Shown: positions 43,252 to 52,948 of the stretch, piece by piece | Numbering within the stretch: the first letter of the stretch is position 1 | How the letters are laid out: every line of letters starts with the position of its first letter | Origin: Vallitalea sp. | GTDB lineage: Bacteria > Bacillota > Clostridia > Lachnospirales > Vallitaleaceae | Direction: 5' to 3' | Assembly: GCF_025211055.1 (NCBI RefSeq) | Contig: NZ_JAOARO010000088.1 | Coordinates: 1-64,000 of the forward strand | Length of the DNA: 64,000 nucleotides | Made by a program: the position numbers and the translations under genes | Notes under the pieces: model-generated | What the model was told of the DNA's origin: nothing | Seen by the model: the letters and a program-made list of their open reading frames with translations, nothing else | Databases searched by the model: none

Positions 43252-44118
43252 ATGAACGAACAAATTTTTACATCAGACTTTATGAATAAATTAGAAAAGT
43301 TATCAATAAGCGTAAAAAACATGGCAACATATGGTTTAGCAGGAAGTAGAAAATCAAAAGCAAAAGGTATGTCTGTAGAATTCTCCGATTATCGTGAATA
43401 TGTACCTTCTGATGATTTTAGAAGAATAGATTGGAATGCTTATGGGAGGTTCAAAAAACTATATATTAAATTATTTATGGAAGAGAAAGAAGCTGTATTC
43501 AGGATTTTTATAGATAATAGCAAATCAATGTCATTTAATAATAAAAACATAACCTCTCTTCGGTTAGCTGCAGCTTTTACTTATATAACTCTAAATAATT
43601 TGGATAAAGTATTAATAAATCCTCTGATATCTAATGAAACAGGCATTTTTCTTGGACAAGGTAAAAACTCTTTCATGAAGCACATTAGTTACTTAGAAAA
43701 TATTGATTTCAATAATCATGAAACCAGTTTTGCAGGACTAAAGAAAATGAATTTCAATGGTAGCGGGATTAGTATTATAATTTCTGATTTATTTACTAAT
43801 GAAAATATAGAAGATGTTATAAAATTCTTAGCATTCAATAAACAGCAGATACTGGTTTTACACATATTATCTGAGGAAGAAATGAATCCAAGAATTGATG
43901 GAAAACTAAAAATGGTAGATAGTGAGACGGGGCAAGAAAAAAATCTCGTAATAACTCCAAGACTACTGAAAAAATATAAAGAGAATGTAAAAAGATTTAG
44001 TAATAATATTAATGATATATGCAGTAAATATGGTGCTACGTATGTTAATATTAAGTCAACTGATTCGATTGAAAAGATTATCCTGGAAGATTTAATAGGT
44101 ACCTTTATTATGATATAA
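43252..44118 (+). CDS. DUF58-domain protein
   Basis: Predicted 288 residues, soluble. It has the DUF58 signature: GMSVEFSDYREYVPSDDFRRIDWNA read in two pieces, RRIDWNAYGRFKKLYIKLF, and EEKEAVFRIFIDNSKSMSF, a vWA-like MIDAS (DNSKSM). DUF58 proteins accompany MoxR ATPases in most genomes and are thought to be their adaptor or substrate. No membrane segments, unlike many DUF58 proteins, which have two N-terminal ones. RBS GAGGAG; the next gene begins 41 bases after the stop. Confidence 0.93.
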   Translation: MNEQIFTSDFMNKLEKLSISVKNMATYGLAGSRKSKAKGMSVEFSDYREYVPSDDFRRIDWNAYGRFKKLYIKLFMEEKEAVFRIFIDNSKSMSFNNKNITSLRLAAAFTYITLNNLDKVLINPLISNETGIFLGQGKNSFMKHISYLENIDFNNHETSFAGLKKMNFNGSGISIIISDLFTNENIEDVIKFLAFNKQQILVLHILSEEEMNPRIDGKLKMVDSETGQEKNLVITPRLLKKYKENVKRFSNNINDICSKYGATYVNIKSTDSIEKIILEDLIGTFIMI

Positions 44119-44159
44119 AATCTATATCATATTTAATACAAAGAGGATGTGTAATTAAT

Positions 44160-45965
44160 ATGAGGTTCAGTAATCCTTATGCTTTATGGGGTTTACTTCT
44201 GATTCCATTAGTAATTTTGATGTATATATTGAAGCAGAATTTTGAACAAAAAGAAATTTCAAGTACCTTCTTGTGGGAACTGGCTTCAAAGGAAGATGAA
44301 GTAAATACACCATGGCAAAAGTTGAAAAAAAATATACTAATGATATTACAAATAATAGTAATAATCATTATTACATTAGCATTGGCTAATCCGTATTTAT
44401 ATAAAAAGCAGGAAACTAACAATGTACAGATTATTGTCATGGATACTAGTGCTAGTATGAATGCAGAATACAAAGATGGGAAAACTAGATTAGATTATGC
44501 AAAGGAAATGGCAAAAGAAAAAATAGATGGATTATTAGATGGTACTCCAGTTACTATTATAACTATTGGAAACGATGTCAACATAAATGTGTCCAATGCT
44601 GTTTCCAAAGATACTATCAAAAAATCCATTAACAATATTAATCCAACCTATGGTTCTATGAAAATAGATGACAACATAGATTTTATATTCTCAATAGCCA
44701 AGAGCTATGAGGATTATGAGATATCCATAATATCTGATGAGATTAATAATAATGATAACATACACAACTATTTAGTTCAGTCAAAAGGTTCTAATGTAAG
44801 TATAGACAATATATCAACTTTCTTCTCAGAAGGTTCATATGAAGTTCTTGCAAAAGTCACTAATAGATATAAAACGCCTGTAAAAATTCATTTTGACCTA
44901 TATGACCAAAATGATACATGGCTAAAAGGTAGTGAGATAGACTTAGAATCATACGAAAGCAAGAATATATTATTTGATAATATCAACTGTGAAGGCAATT
45001 ATATATATGGTCAAATAAAAGAAAAAGATTTAATAACAGCAGATAATAAAAGGTTTAATATATTAAATAAGAATGAGATAAAGAGAATCATTCTTATATC
45101 AGAAGAGAATATTTTTATGGAAAAAGCAATTTTAGCATCTAATAGATACGAGTTATATAAAACTAAGAATTCTGGTGTTAACAATGAGAAATATGAGTTG
45201 TATATTTATGATAGTATAATACCTGATTCAATTCCAGATGAAGGCAATTTAATGTTTCTAAATATTCCAAAGGTTGATGGATTATATGAAACTGATAGTG
45301 AAACCAGTAGTGGAATGGCAGCTTTCAGTGATGAAGATATTACGAGACATGTTTTTAATGAAAATTTCATTGTTTCTGATTATAGAAAAATTTTACCTAA
45401 TGAATATGTAAAATCTATAGCTAATGTTGGTGAGGATAGTATTATAGCAACCGGTAATAAAAATGGTAGAAAATTTAATATTATGTCTTTTGATTTACAT
45501 AATAGTGATTTTCCATTAAATATCAGTTTCCCTGTTCTTATAGATAATTTATTGGCAGATATATTAGGGAATGGTGTACAGATTGATGAGAATTATCATG
45601 CAGGAGAAAATATTTCTTTTGAACCTTTAAGTACTACTGAAAAAGCTTTTATATCTGATCCAAAAAATAATAAAGCTGAATTGGAAGTTAATTTCCCTAT
45701 TACTTATTATGATGATACTAAGGAATTAGGGGTGTACCAATTGGTACAAGAGAACAATGAAAAAGAAAAAAAGACAGATTATATAACTATAAATTATAAT
45801 ACTGATTCAGAATCAACTATTACAGAGTATTCTAATGAGCTTGATAATAATGTATCAAATAAAATGGTTACTAGAAGCCATAAAAAGACTGATTTCATTA
45901 GCTTGTTTATCATTCTTGCTATAATTGTTATGTTATATGAATGGAAAAAATATGTTATTGGTTAG
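44160..45965 (+). CDS. BatA-like vWA membrane protein
   Basis: Predicted 601 residues. The N-terminal BatA element FSNPYALWGLLLIPLVILMY (membrane segment, residues 2-24) and a second at about 57-77 are followed by a vWA domain with IIVMDTSASMNAEYKDGKTR (intact MIDAS DxSxS) at about 90-240. A large periplasmic-type region follows (beta-rich, residues 250-560), and a last membrane segment at 575-597. It probably sits in the cell membrane with the vWA domain cytoplasmic or external depending on topology, which I cannot settle. RBS GAGGATG. Partner of the MoxR ATPase. Confidence 0.9.
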   Translation: MRFSNPYALWGLLLIPLVILMYILKQNFEQKEISSTFLWELASKEDEVNTPWQKLKKNILMILQIIVIIIITLALANPYLYKKQETNNVQIIVMDTSASMNAEYKDGKTRLDYAKEMAKEKIDGLLDGTPVTIITIGNDVNINVSNAVSKDTIKKSINNINPTYGSMKIDDNIDFIFSIAKSYEDYEISIISDEINNNDNIHNYLVQSKGSNVSIDNISTFFSEGSYEVLAKVTNRYKTPVKIHFDLYDQNDTWLKGSEIDLESYESKNILFDNINCEGNYIYGQIKEKDLITADNKRFNILNKNEIKRIILISEENIFMEKAILASNRYELYKTKNSGVNNEKYELYIYDSIIPDSIPDEGNLMFLNIPKVDGLYETDSETSSGMAAFSDEDITRHVFNENFIVSDYRKILPNEYVKSIANVGEDSIIATGNKNGRKFNIMSFDLHNSDFPLNISFPVLIDNLLADILGNGVQIDENYHAGENISFEPLSTTEKAFISDPKNNKAELEVNFPITYYDDTKELGVYQLVQENNEKEKKTDYITINYNTDSESTITEYSNELDNNVSNKMVTRSHKKTDFISLFIILAIIVMLYEWKKYVIG

Positions 45966-45976
45966 AGGTGTAATTT

Positions 45977-48772
45977 ATGAGGGTAGAGTTTGGAAGAACA
46001 TGGGTTTTGTTATTATTTCCAATATTGGTGTTTATAATATTTAGAATATCAAAGAACTATTATAGCAATAACTTTAAAAAGTATTTGACAGCGGTAACTA
46101 GATGTATAGTAATACTGTTTTTAATATTATCTTTAGCTGATATTTCTATTGTTAATACATCAAAAGAAACATCAACCATTTTCTTATCAGATGTATCAGA
46201 AAGTGTGTCAGAGAATAAAGATGAGATTAAAGAATTTATTAGAAATGCTATAAAAGATAAAGGAAAAAATGATAGAGTTGGTTCAGTAATATTTGGAAAA
46301 GATGCTTCTTTGGATGTTAGTATCACTAAAGATTTTACATCAGATATATTAGAAACAGATGTTAATAAGTCTTATACTGACATTGAACAGGGTATGCTCA
46401 AAAGTATAGCATTAATTCCAAGGGACACAAATAAAAGAATTGTCTTATTAACAGATGGTAAAGAAAACAAAGGAAAAACAGAGAAATTAATTCAATCAAT
46501 AAAAGATCAAGAAATTGAAATCAAAGTGAAGACCTTAGAATCAAAAGTTGCCAATGAGGTATATATTGATAATTTTTATGTTCCTCAAAAGGTAAATCTA
46601 GGAGAACAATTTCAGATTAACATGGATGTATTTTCTACCACCCATACAGATGCTAAGATAACTGTTATAGCTGATGGTGAAAAAATTATTACAGACAATA
46701 TTAATCTTAGAAAAGGTTCCAATAATTATGTGTTGAAAGATACTGCAAAAAAGATGGGATTTGTAAGTTATGAGTTATTGATTGAACCTGAAGATGATAG
46801 ATTGACAGTTAATAATACATACTCGGCGTTTACATTTGTTAAAAGCAGTCCAAAAGTACTTATAGTATATGATCAGGAAAAAGATGCTGAACAGATAGAG
46901 AAAATAACTAAGAGTATAGGACTAAACTATGATAAGATTAAAAGTGTACAAGTACCTGTTAATTTAGAGAATATGTTAAGATATAAGAGCATAATTCTAT
47001 GTAATGTATCAGCAGATAATTTGAGTGAAGATTTTTTGAACAATATAGAATACTATGTTAAAGATTTCGGTGGAGGATTAGTTACTATTGGTGGTGAAAA
47101 TTCTTACGCACTTGGTGGTTACTATAAGACTCCACTTGAAACAGTATTACCTGTTAACATGCATATGCGTGGTATAAAGGATAAACCTAATATGGCAATG
47201 ATGCTTGTTATTGATAAATCAGGTAGTATGTCCGGTAGAAACCTAAGACTTGCCAAAGAAGCTGCTATGCGAACGGTTGAAGTATTGGAAGACAATGATG
47301 AAATTGGAGTAATAGCATTTGATGATAAACCTTATGAGATAGTCCAGTTACAAAAAGCTGAAGATAGAGATACTATCAATGAAAGTATTCTTAACATCAA
47401 CGAAGGCGGAGGCACATCTATATTACCTGCTTTGAAAGACGCTTATAATAAGCTAAGTGAGAGTAAGGCTGAGATAAAGCATATTGTCTTGCTGACAGAT
47501 GGACAAGCTGAACAAACAGGATATGAACCATTACTTGCTAATATGAATAACAATAAAATTACATTATCAACAGTAGGGGTTGGTGATGGAGCGGATACTA
47601 ACCTGTTATCATATTTAGCTGCTTCTGGCAATGGAAGAAATTATTTTACGAAAGATGGAAGGAATATACCTAGAATATTTGCTAAAGAAGCTTTTATGGC
47701 AACAAGGACATATCTTAACAATATAACATTTACACCAATAATGAACTCTTATCATAATATCCTAGCAGATATATATGATGAAGGATTACCCAAGTTACAA
47801 GGATATATTGGGACTTCACCAAAGGATGCTGCGACAGTATTGCTGTCTAGCCCTGTAAATGATCCAATATTATCAGTTTGGCAATATGGTCTGGGTAGAA
47901 CTGCTGCTTGGTGTTCTGATTTGTCAGGTGAGTGGAGTGCACTTTATAATACTTGGGATAAAAATAATGTTTTCTGGCAGAATATTATCAATTATACTAT
48001 TGAAAATTATTCTGATGAACCAATAGAGATCAATAGTACTTATGAAAATGGAGAAGTGAATATTACTCTTAATTCTTCTAACAAAGATTATTTATTAGAT
48101 TCAACAGTACAAATGAAATCACCATCCAATAAAATAGTTAATGTTAATCTAGAACCAGTTAGAAAGGGAGTATATAAAGGAAAATTTATTCCAGACGAAG
48201 TAGGTTCTTACATGATGAAGGGAATTCAAAAAGATGGCGATGAAATTGTAGGTACTGGATTAAGTGGCATCACTATACCTTATTCAGAAGAATATAAATT
48301 GATAGATAACGATAGCTTCATGGATTTTGTAGAAAAAATAGGAGGTAAGGTTATTAATGATCCTGATGAAGTATTCAGTGAAATTGATAATAAGGTGAAA
48401 ACAAGCAAAAATATATCTAACATCTTATTAATAATTGCACTTATACTATGGATTGTTGATATAGCTCTTAGAAGATTTAATATTGCATCTAAAATAAATA
48501 AAATAGCTATACCTTTTAAAAGGCTAATGAGACTACTGGATAATAAAAAGGTTAAAGAAAACAAATCCCTTAAAGCTAATATTGAAGATAATAAAAGTAA
48601 CATTAAAAATGAAGAGAGATCATTGAATGAAAAAGACATGAACAATGAAAAAGATACCAAGAATGATAAACCAAGAAATAACAAAACCAACAAATCTAAT
48701 AAAGACAAAGACAAGAAACCTAACTTGCTGGATACTTCAGAGTTACTTGGCAATACCAAAAGGAAACGATAG
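45977..48772 (+). CDS. large membrane protein with two vWA-like domains and a GATase-like domain
   Basis: Predicted 931 residues. Two N-terminal membrane segments (about 9-25 and 40-57). A first vWA-like domain with STIFLSDVSESVSENKD (DxSxS kept) at 62-190. A beta-domain. A class I glutamine-amidotransferase-like segment at 300-395 (VLIVYDQEKDAEQIEK; YVKDFGGGLVTIGGE; ALGGYYKT) without a clear catalytic Cys. A second, canonical vWA with MMLVIDKSGSMSGRNLR at about 405-600. Then WQYGLGRTAAWCSDLSG. A membrane segment at about 815-832, and a Lys/Asn-rich cytoplasmic tail. This architecture is known in MoxR-type clusters. The two MIDAS sites suggest Mg-dependent protein binding outside the membrane. 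Confidence 0.9.
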   Translation: MRVEFGRTWVLLLFPILVFIIFRISKNYYSNNFKKYLTAVTRCIVILFLILSLADISIVNTSKETSTIFLSDVSESVSENKDEIKEFIRNAIKDKGKNDRVGSVIFGKDASLDVSITKDFTSDILETDVNKSYTDIEQGMLKSIALIPRDTNKRIVLLTDGKENKGKTEKLIQSIKDQEIEIKVKTLESKVANEVYIDNFYVPQKVNLGEQFQINMDVFSTTHTDAKITVIADGEKIITDNINLRKGSNNYVLKDTAKKMGFVSYELLIEPEDDRLTVNNTYSAFTFVKSSPKVLIVYDQEKDAEQIEKITKSIGLNYDKIKSVQVPVNLENMLRYKSIILCNVSADNLSEDFLNNIEYYVKDFGGGLVTIGGENSYALGGYYKTPLETVLPVNMHMRGIKDKPNMAMMLVIDKSGSMSGRNLRLAKEAAMRTVEVLEDNDEIGVIAFDDKPYEIVQLQKAEDRDTINESILNINEGGGTSILPALKDAYNKLSESKAEIKHIVLLTDGQAEQTGYEPLLANMNNNKITLSTVGVGDGADTNLLSYLAASGNGRNYFTKDGRNIPRIFAKEAFMATRTYLNNITFTPIMNSYHNILADIYDEGLPKLQGYIGTSPKDAATVLLSSPVNDPILSVWQYGLGRTAAWCSDLSGEWSALYNTWDKNNVFWQNIINYTIENYSDEPIEINSTYENGEVNITLNSSNKDYLLDSTVQMKSPSNKIVNVNLEPVRKGVYKGKFIPDEVGSYMMKGIQKDGDEIVGTGLSGITIPYSEEYKLIDNDSFMDFVEKIGGKVINDPDEVFSEIDNKVKTSKNISNILLIIALILWIVDIALRRFNIASKINKIAIPFKRLMRLLDNKKVKENKSLKANIEDNKSNIKNEERSLNEKDMNNEKDTKNDKPRNNKTNKSNKDKDKKPNLLDTSELLGNTKRKR

Positions 48773-48784
48773 GGGAGAATGATG

Positions 48785-51142
48785 ATGAAGAGGATAATAA
48801 GATTAATAGTATGTACGTTCTTGATTTTTATATCTGTAGAAGTTAATATTGAAACATGGGCTGAAGAATATAGAGATATTGAGGTTGATGTAAACTATGG
48901 GTATGACAATATTTTTAAGTATAATGAGTACTTGCCTGTATCTGTTCATGTAAAAAATAATATAGATGATTTTGATGGCGATGTAGTATTACGTTATCAT
49001 GTTAACAATAATAGTGATGGGGAATTAACCCAACGAGTTACCATAGAGAAGAATAATTCGAAAATAATGAAATTCTTGATACCAAGGATTAGTGAAGAAT
49101 TATCAATCATGAAAATAATATTTCGAAAAGATAACAAAGTCATATATGAGGAAAAGCTAACTATACCCTATACTCAGGGAATCTACAATACCCTAATGTT
49201 AGGGATTCTTACAGATGATTTTGATGAACTTAGTTATATTAATTCATCAAATGATTACGTAAAGGTTGAACTTAATGAACAGAATTTTCCAAGTAATACT
49301 TTTGCCAGTAAGATTTTGGATATAATAGTTATTAACAATTTTGATTTATCCAAATTAAGTCAAGACCAACTGGATATATTGAAAAAATGGGTAAATGATG
49401 GTGGACATCTAGTAATTGGTTCTGGAGTCAATTATTCTAAGACTTTAACACTTTTACAAGATTTCATAGGAATCGATATGATTGATGGCGTCAAAGAAAT
49501 TGATAGTGATATTCTGTATGATTATGTAGCAGAAGAAGCTAAAACAGATGATCACTCTTTATTAAGTATAGCATTAATTAATAGTGACAAATTGAAAAGT
49601 ACAATTATAAGCGGGGATAACCATATAGTCTATAATATGAACAAAGGTAAAGGTAGGATTGATTTATTTACATTTGATTTGGGAATGGAACCAATGAAAT
49701 CTTTTACACATAATAATAAATTTTTTGAGAAGTACTTTAAACAAGAATTTGAAGATATGAAAATTCTATTATCCAATAGCTATTATAATTATAATCGTAC
49801 AAATAGTTTCTTAAATGTAATACCAGGACTTAAATTTCCTTCATTGTGGTCAATAATAATAATAATTGGTATATACATTATATTGATTGGACCTGTTCTA
49901 TACTTAGTGCTTAAGCGTAGGAAGAAAAGACATTTAATGTGGATTATGGTACCTGTAATATCTATAGTTTTTGTTGGTATCATGTATATAAGTGGTATGA
50001 ACACTAGGCTTAAAGAACCAGTGACTCAAGTTGTCAACATATTGAATTTCTCTGAAAAAGGTGGTTCTTATAATAGCTTCGGAACTGTATTGAATACAGA
50101 TAAATCAAAGCTGGATATAAAATCCAATGATAGTCTATATATGATTCCATTAGAAAGCTATGACTATTATTCATTTAACCAGTCAAAAAATATGGGTATA
50201 AAAAATTATGAAGATTTTCCTGTAAGTTTCAACTGGAAATCTGGTCTCGAACCATCAATAGAATATTATAATTCTGATGTGTTCAGTAATAATAACTTTG
50301 AATTAGAGACTTCAAAGAATATTCCAGTGGAGAATAAGATTCAATTGGACTTATTATCTGAAGGAACTAAAATAATAGGTTCTATAACTAACAATTACGA
50401 TTTTGGATTAAAAAATTGTGTAATATATTTTAAAAACAAAGTATATTTGATAGATGATCTGGGAACTAATGAAACAAAAAATATAGAAGACATGAAGACT
50501 AGGAATTATGACTATTTTAGAGAATATTATTGGGATGTTATTGATAGTATTGATAGCTCCTCCAATTTCAAAGAAAAAAATGATAGATATCAAGATTGCA
50601 GGATGACTGATTTTAATATGTATACTTATGAAGCGATAAATACTGAAGAAGCTATTTTTGTTGGATGGACAGATAAGAACTTCACTAATGGATTTCAAGT
50701 CAACGGTAAAAAAACTAAGAACTTTGAAAAGTCTATGATAAGTGTTATTGATACAGTTAACTATGTTAAAGGTTCTAATATCATTCTTGAATTTGGTTCA
50801 GTCAGACCTGATATAAATAATTCTATCCGTAATAATTTCATATACAGTCGTGATAAAGAGTTCAGTTATTATTATAAATTACCAACTGAAACAATAGATA
50901 TTAATAAGATAAAAATCAGAAGAATAGCAAATATGAAAAATAAATATACTGAAGCAAAATATTATGTTGTTGGTACAGATAATGTAACATATCAAGAGTT
51001 TGATGATTCTATTACTATAGAGGCTGAAGAGTTGGATAAATATGTTAACACTAATGGAGAATTATTAATGGCAGTCGTTCTATCTGAAGATGAAGGAGAA
51101 GTTGATATTCCTGAAATATATATAGAAGGGATTGGGAAATAA
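48785..51142 (+). CDS. exported membrane protein of the MoxR/vWA cluster
   Basis: Predicted 785 residues from ATG 48785, seven bases after AGGGGAG; ATG 48779 and 48782 are too close. A signal peptide comes first (KRIIRLIVCTFLIFISVEV). An N-terminal beta-sandwich domain follows (residues 25-135), then an amidotransferase-like alpha/beta domain at about 150-310 (DILKKWVNDGGHLVIGSG is the DUF4350/GATase-like pattern). Two membrane segments are at about 355-378 and 386-405. A final external domain of 380 residues is beta-rich with many Asn, Tyr and Asp. No named family for the C-terminus. Its stop codon overlaps the ABC ATPase start by one base (TAATG), so the two are translationally coupled. Confidence 0.8.
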   Translation: MKRIIRLIVCTFLIFISVEVNIETWAEEYRDIEVDVNYGYDNIFKYNEYLPVSVHVKNNIDDFDGDVVLRYHVNNNSDGELTQRVTIEKNNSKIMKFLIPRISEELSIMKIIFRKDNKVIYEEKLTIPYTQGIYNTLMLGILTDDFDELSYINSSNDYVKVELNEQNFPSNTFASKILDIIVINNFDLSKLSQDQLDILKKWVNDGGHLVIGSGVNYSKTLTLLQDFIGIDMIDGVKEIDSDILYDYVAEEAKTDDHSLLSIALINSDKLKSTIISGDNHIVYNMNKGKGRIDLFTFDLGMEPMKSFTHNNKFFEKYFKQEFEDMKILLSNSYYNYNRTNSFLNVIPGLKFPSLWSIIIIIGIYIILIGPVLYLVLKRRKKRHLMWIMVPVISIVFVGIMYISGMNTRLKEPVTQVVNILNFSEKGGSYNSFGTVLNTDKSKLDIKSNDSLYMIPLESYDYYSFNQSKNMGIKNYEDFPVSFNWKSGLEPSIEYYNSDVFSNNNFELETSKNIPVENKIQLDLLSEGTKIIGSITNNYDFGLKNCVIYFKNKVYLIDDLGTNETKNIEDMKTRNYDYFREYYWDVIDSIDSSSNFKEKNDRYQDCRMTDFNMYTYEAINTEEAIFVGWTDKNFTNGFQVNGKKTKNFEKSMISVIDTVNYVKGSNIILEFGSVRPDINNSIRNNFIYSRDKEFSYYYKLPTETIDINKIKIRRIANMKNKYTEAKYYVVGTDNVTYQEFDDSITIEAEELDKYVNTNGELLMAVVLSEDEGEVDIPEIYIEGIGK

Positions 51143-52062
51143 TGTTAGAGATTAGAGGACTAAAGAAAAACTATAAAAAATTTACTGCTTTAAAAGGTAT
51201 AGATTTAAAAGTGGAAAAAGGAGAGATATTTGGATTTATAGGTCCAAATGGTGCTGGTAAGACAACGACAATGAAAATTGCATGTGGACTTTTGAGTCCT
51301 ACTTCTGGTGAAGTGTATGTCAATGGTATCAATGCTTTACAGAATATAAGGAGAGCTAAACAGTATATTGGTTACATGCCGGATTTCTTTGGAGTCTATG
51401 ATAATCTTAAGGTTACTGAGTATTTAGAATTCTATTCTTCAATTTATGGTATAAAAGGTAACGAGAGAAACAAAATGATTGAAGACCTACTAGAACTTGT
51501 TAGTCTAACTAATAAAGCCGATTTTTTTGTTGATAGCTTGTCAAGAGGTATGAAGCAAAAACTTTGTTTGGCAAGATGTCTGGTTCATAATCCTGAACTA
51601 TTAGTTTTAGATGAACCTGCTTCTGGTATGGACCCTAGAGCTAGAGCAGATCTGAAAAGAATATTATGTACACTTATAGATATGGGAAAAACAGTTATCA
51701 TCAGTTCACATATTTTATCTGAATTATCAGAAGTATGTACTTCCATAGGTATTATTAATAATGGAGAAATTGTTATTAGTGGAAATGTTGAAGAAGTAAC
51801 AAACAAAGTATACAATAACAAGGTATTAGAGATTGAAGTCAGTGATTCTCCAGATAAAGCTGAGACAGTATTGAAGGAGATTGATTTTGTTCAAGATATC
51901 AATCCTATCGGAAACAAATTAGAAGTTTCCATTAATGGAGATAATGAGCAAATTAAGAAATTACTTAAGCTACTAGTTATAAGAGATGTTCCAATAATTA
52001 CACTTAACAAGAAAACGCAAAATCTTGAAGACATATTCTTGAAAGTAACTAAAGAAGCTTAA
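51142..52062 (+). CDS. ABC transporter ATP-binding protein
   Basis: Predicted 306 residues. Walker A GFIGPNGAGKTTTMKIA (residues 32-48), Q-loop IGYMPDFFGVYDNL, signature SLSRGMKQKLCLARCLV, Walker B LLVLDEPASGMDPRARADL, and switch ISSHILSELSEVC. The C-terminal 80 residues are the domain seen in ABC-2 exporters of the NatA/GldA type. It pairs with the permease gene 34 bases downstream and belongs to the MoxR/vWA cluster rather than a drug-efflux unit. The cargo is not predictable. Confidence 0.95.
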   Translation: MLEIRGLKKNYKKFTALKGIDLKVEKGEIFGFIGPNGAGKTTTMKIACGLLSPTSGEVYVNGINALQNIRRAKQYIGYMPDFFGVYDNLKVTEYLEFYSSIYGIKGNERNKMIEDLLELVSLTNKADFFVDSLSRGMKQKLCLARCLVHNPELLVLDEPASGMDPRARADLKRILCTLIDMGKTVIISSHILSELSEVCTSIGIINNGEIVISGNVEEVTNKVYNNKVLEIEVSDSPDKAETVLKEIDFVQDINPIGNKLEVSINGDNEQIKKLLKLLVIRDVPIITLNKKTQNLEDIFLKVTKEA

Positions 52063-52096
52063 ATATTAATAATATCTATTTGGAAGGAATGAAATT

Positions 52097-52948
52097 ATGA
52101 AATCAATTATACTAAAAGAAGCTAAGATAAAAATGAGAAGTTGGAAAAGTGTTGGTATGATAGTATCTTATGTTGCATTATTAGCATTTGGTGTTATTGT
52201 AATGTTAAGTAGTACTTTATACAGCGTATATAATAATAATCTAAGTGAAAATTATAGAAATATATATATGACAATTACTATTATACAGGTTTTAATGATA
52301 TCATTTATAGTACCAATCATTGCTTCAGGTTCAATATCTCAGGAAAGGGAAAAACAAACTTTGGATATACTTCTTAGTACTAATATGAGACCTATATCCA
52401 TAATAATGGGAAAATTAATGACAACAGTAAGTGTTGTACTATTGTTAATAGTCACATCTTTACCTATTTTTTCGTTCATATTCTTGTTTGGAGGACTAAA
52501 TATAACATCAATCTTGAGTATGGTAGCATTTTTTATAATCATCTCATTCTTTTTTGGTTCTCTAGGAGTGTTTTTTTCAACACTATTCAAGAAGACATTA
52601 ACATCAATAGTACTAACATTCTTAGTTATGATGTTTTTGACTATAGGAACAATCCTGATACCTGTAATCTATACATATATGACAAGGGATTATTCTTATT
52701 TTGAGAATAATACTTTTTTCCTTTATTATATTAACCCAGGTATAACATTCTGGGCAGTATTATTACAGCAATTTGGTGGGATAGACAGGCTCACTGGTTA
52801 CTTGAATGGAGTAACATTAAATGACAATATTACAATTATAAGTTGTTGTTTATATGTACTATTATCTGTAGGATTAAATTTCGCTTCAGCATATATCCTT
52901 AATCCTATAAAAAAGAAAAAAGGTATAGAAGAGGTCAGCTATGATTGA
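52097..52948 (+). CDS. ABC-2 type permease
   Basis: Predicted 283 residues with six hydrophobic segments (about 22-42, 58-80, 110-135, 140-165, 172-195, 250-275). The SISQEREKQTLDILLSTNMR motif after segment 2 is the coupling region of ABC-2 permeases of the GldF/NatB type. It would form the channel for the ATPase just upstream. The C-terminus (NPIKKKKGIEEVSYD) overlaps the next gene by eight bases. Confidence 0.92.
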   Translation: MKSIILKEAKIKMRSWKSVGMIVSYVALLAFGVIVMLSSTLYSVYNNNLSENYRNIYMTITIIQVLMISFIVPIIASGSISQEREKQTLDILLSTNMRPISIIMGKLMTTVSVVLLLIVTSLPIFSFIFLFGGLNITSILSMVAFFIIISFFFGSLGVFFSTLFKKTLTSIVLTFLVMMFLTIGTILIPVIYTYMTRDYSYFENNTFFLYYINPGITFWAVLLQQFGGIDRLTGYLNGVTLNDNITIISCCLYVLLSVGLNFASAYILNPIKKKKGIEEVSYD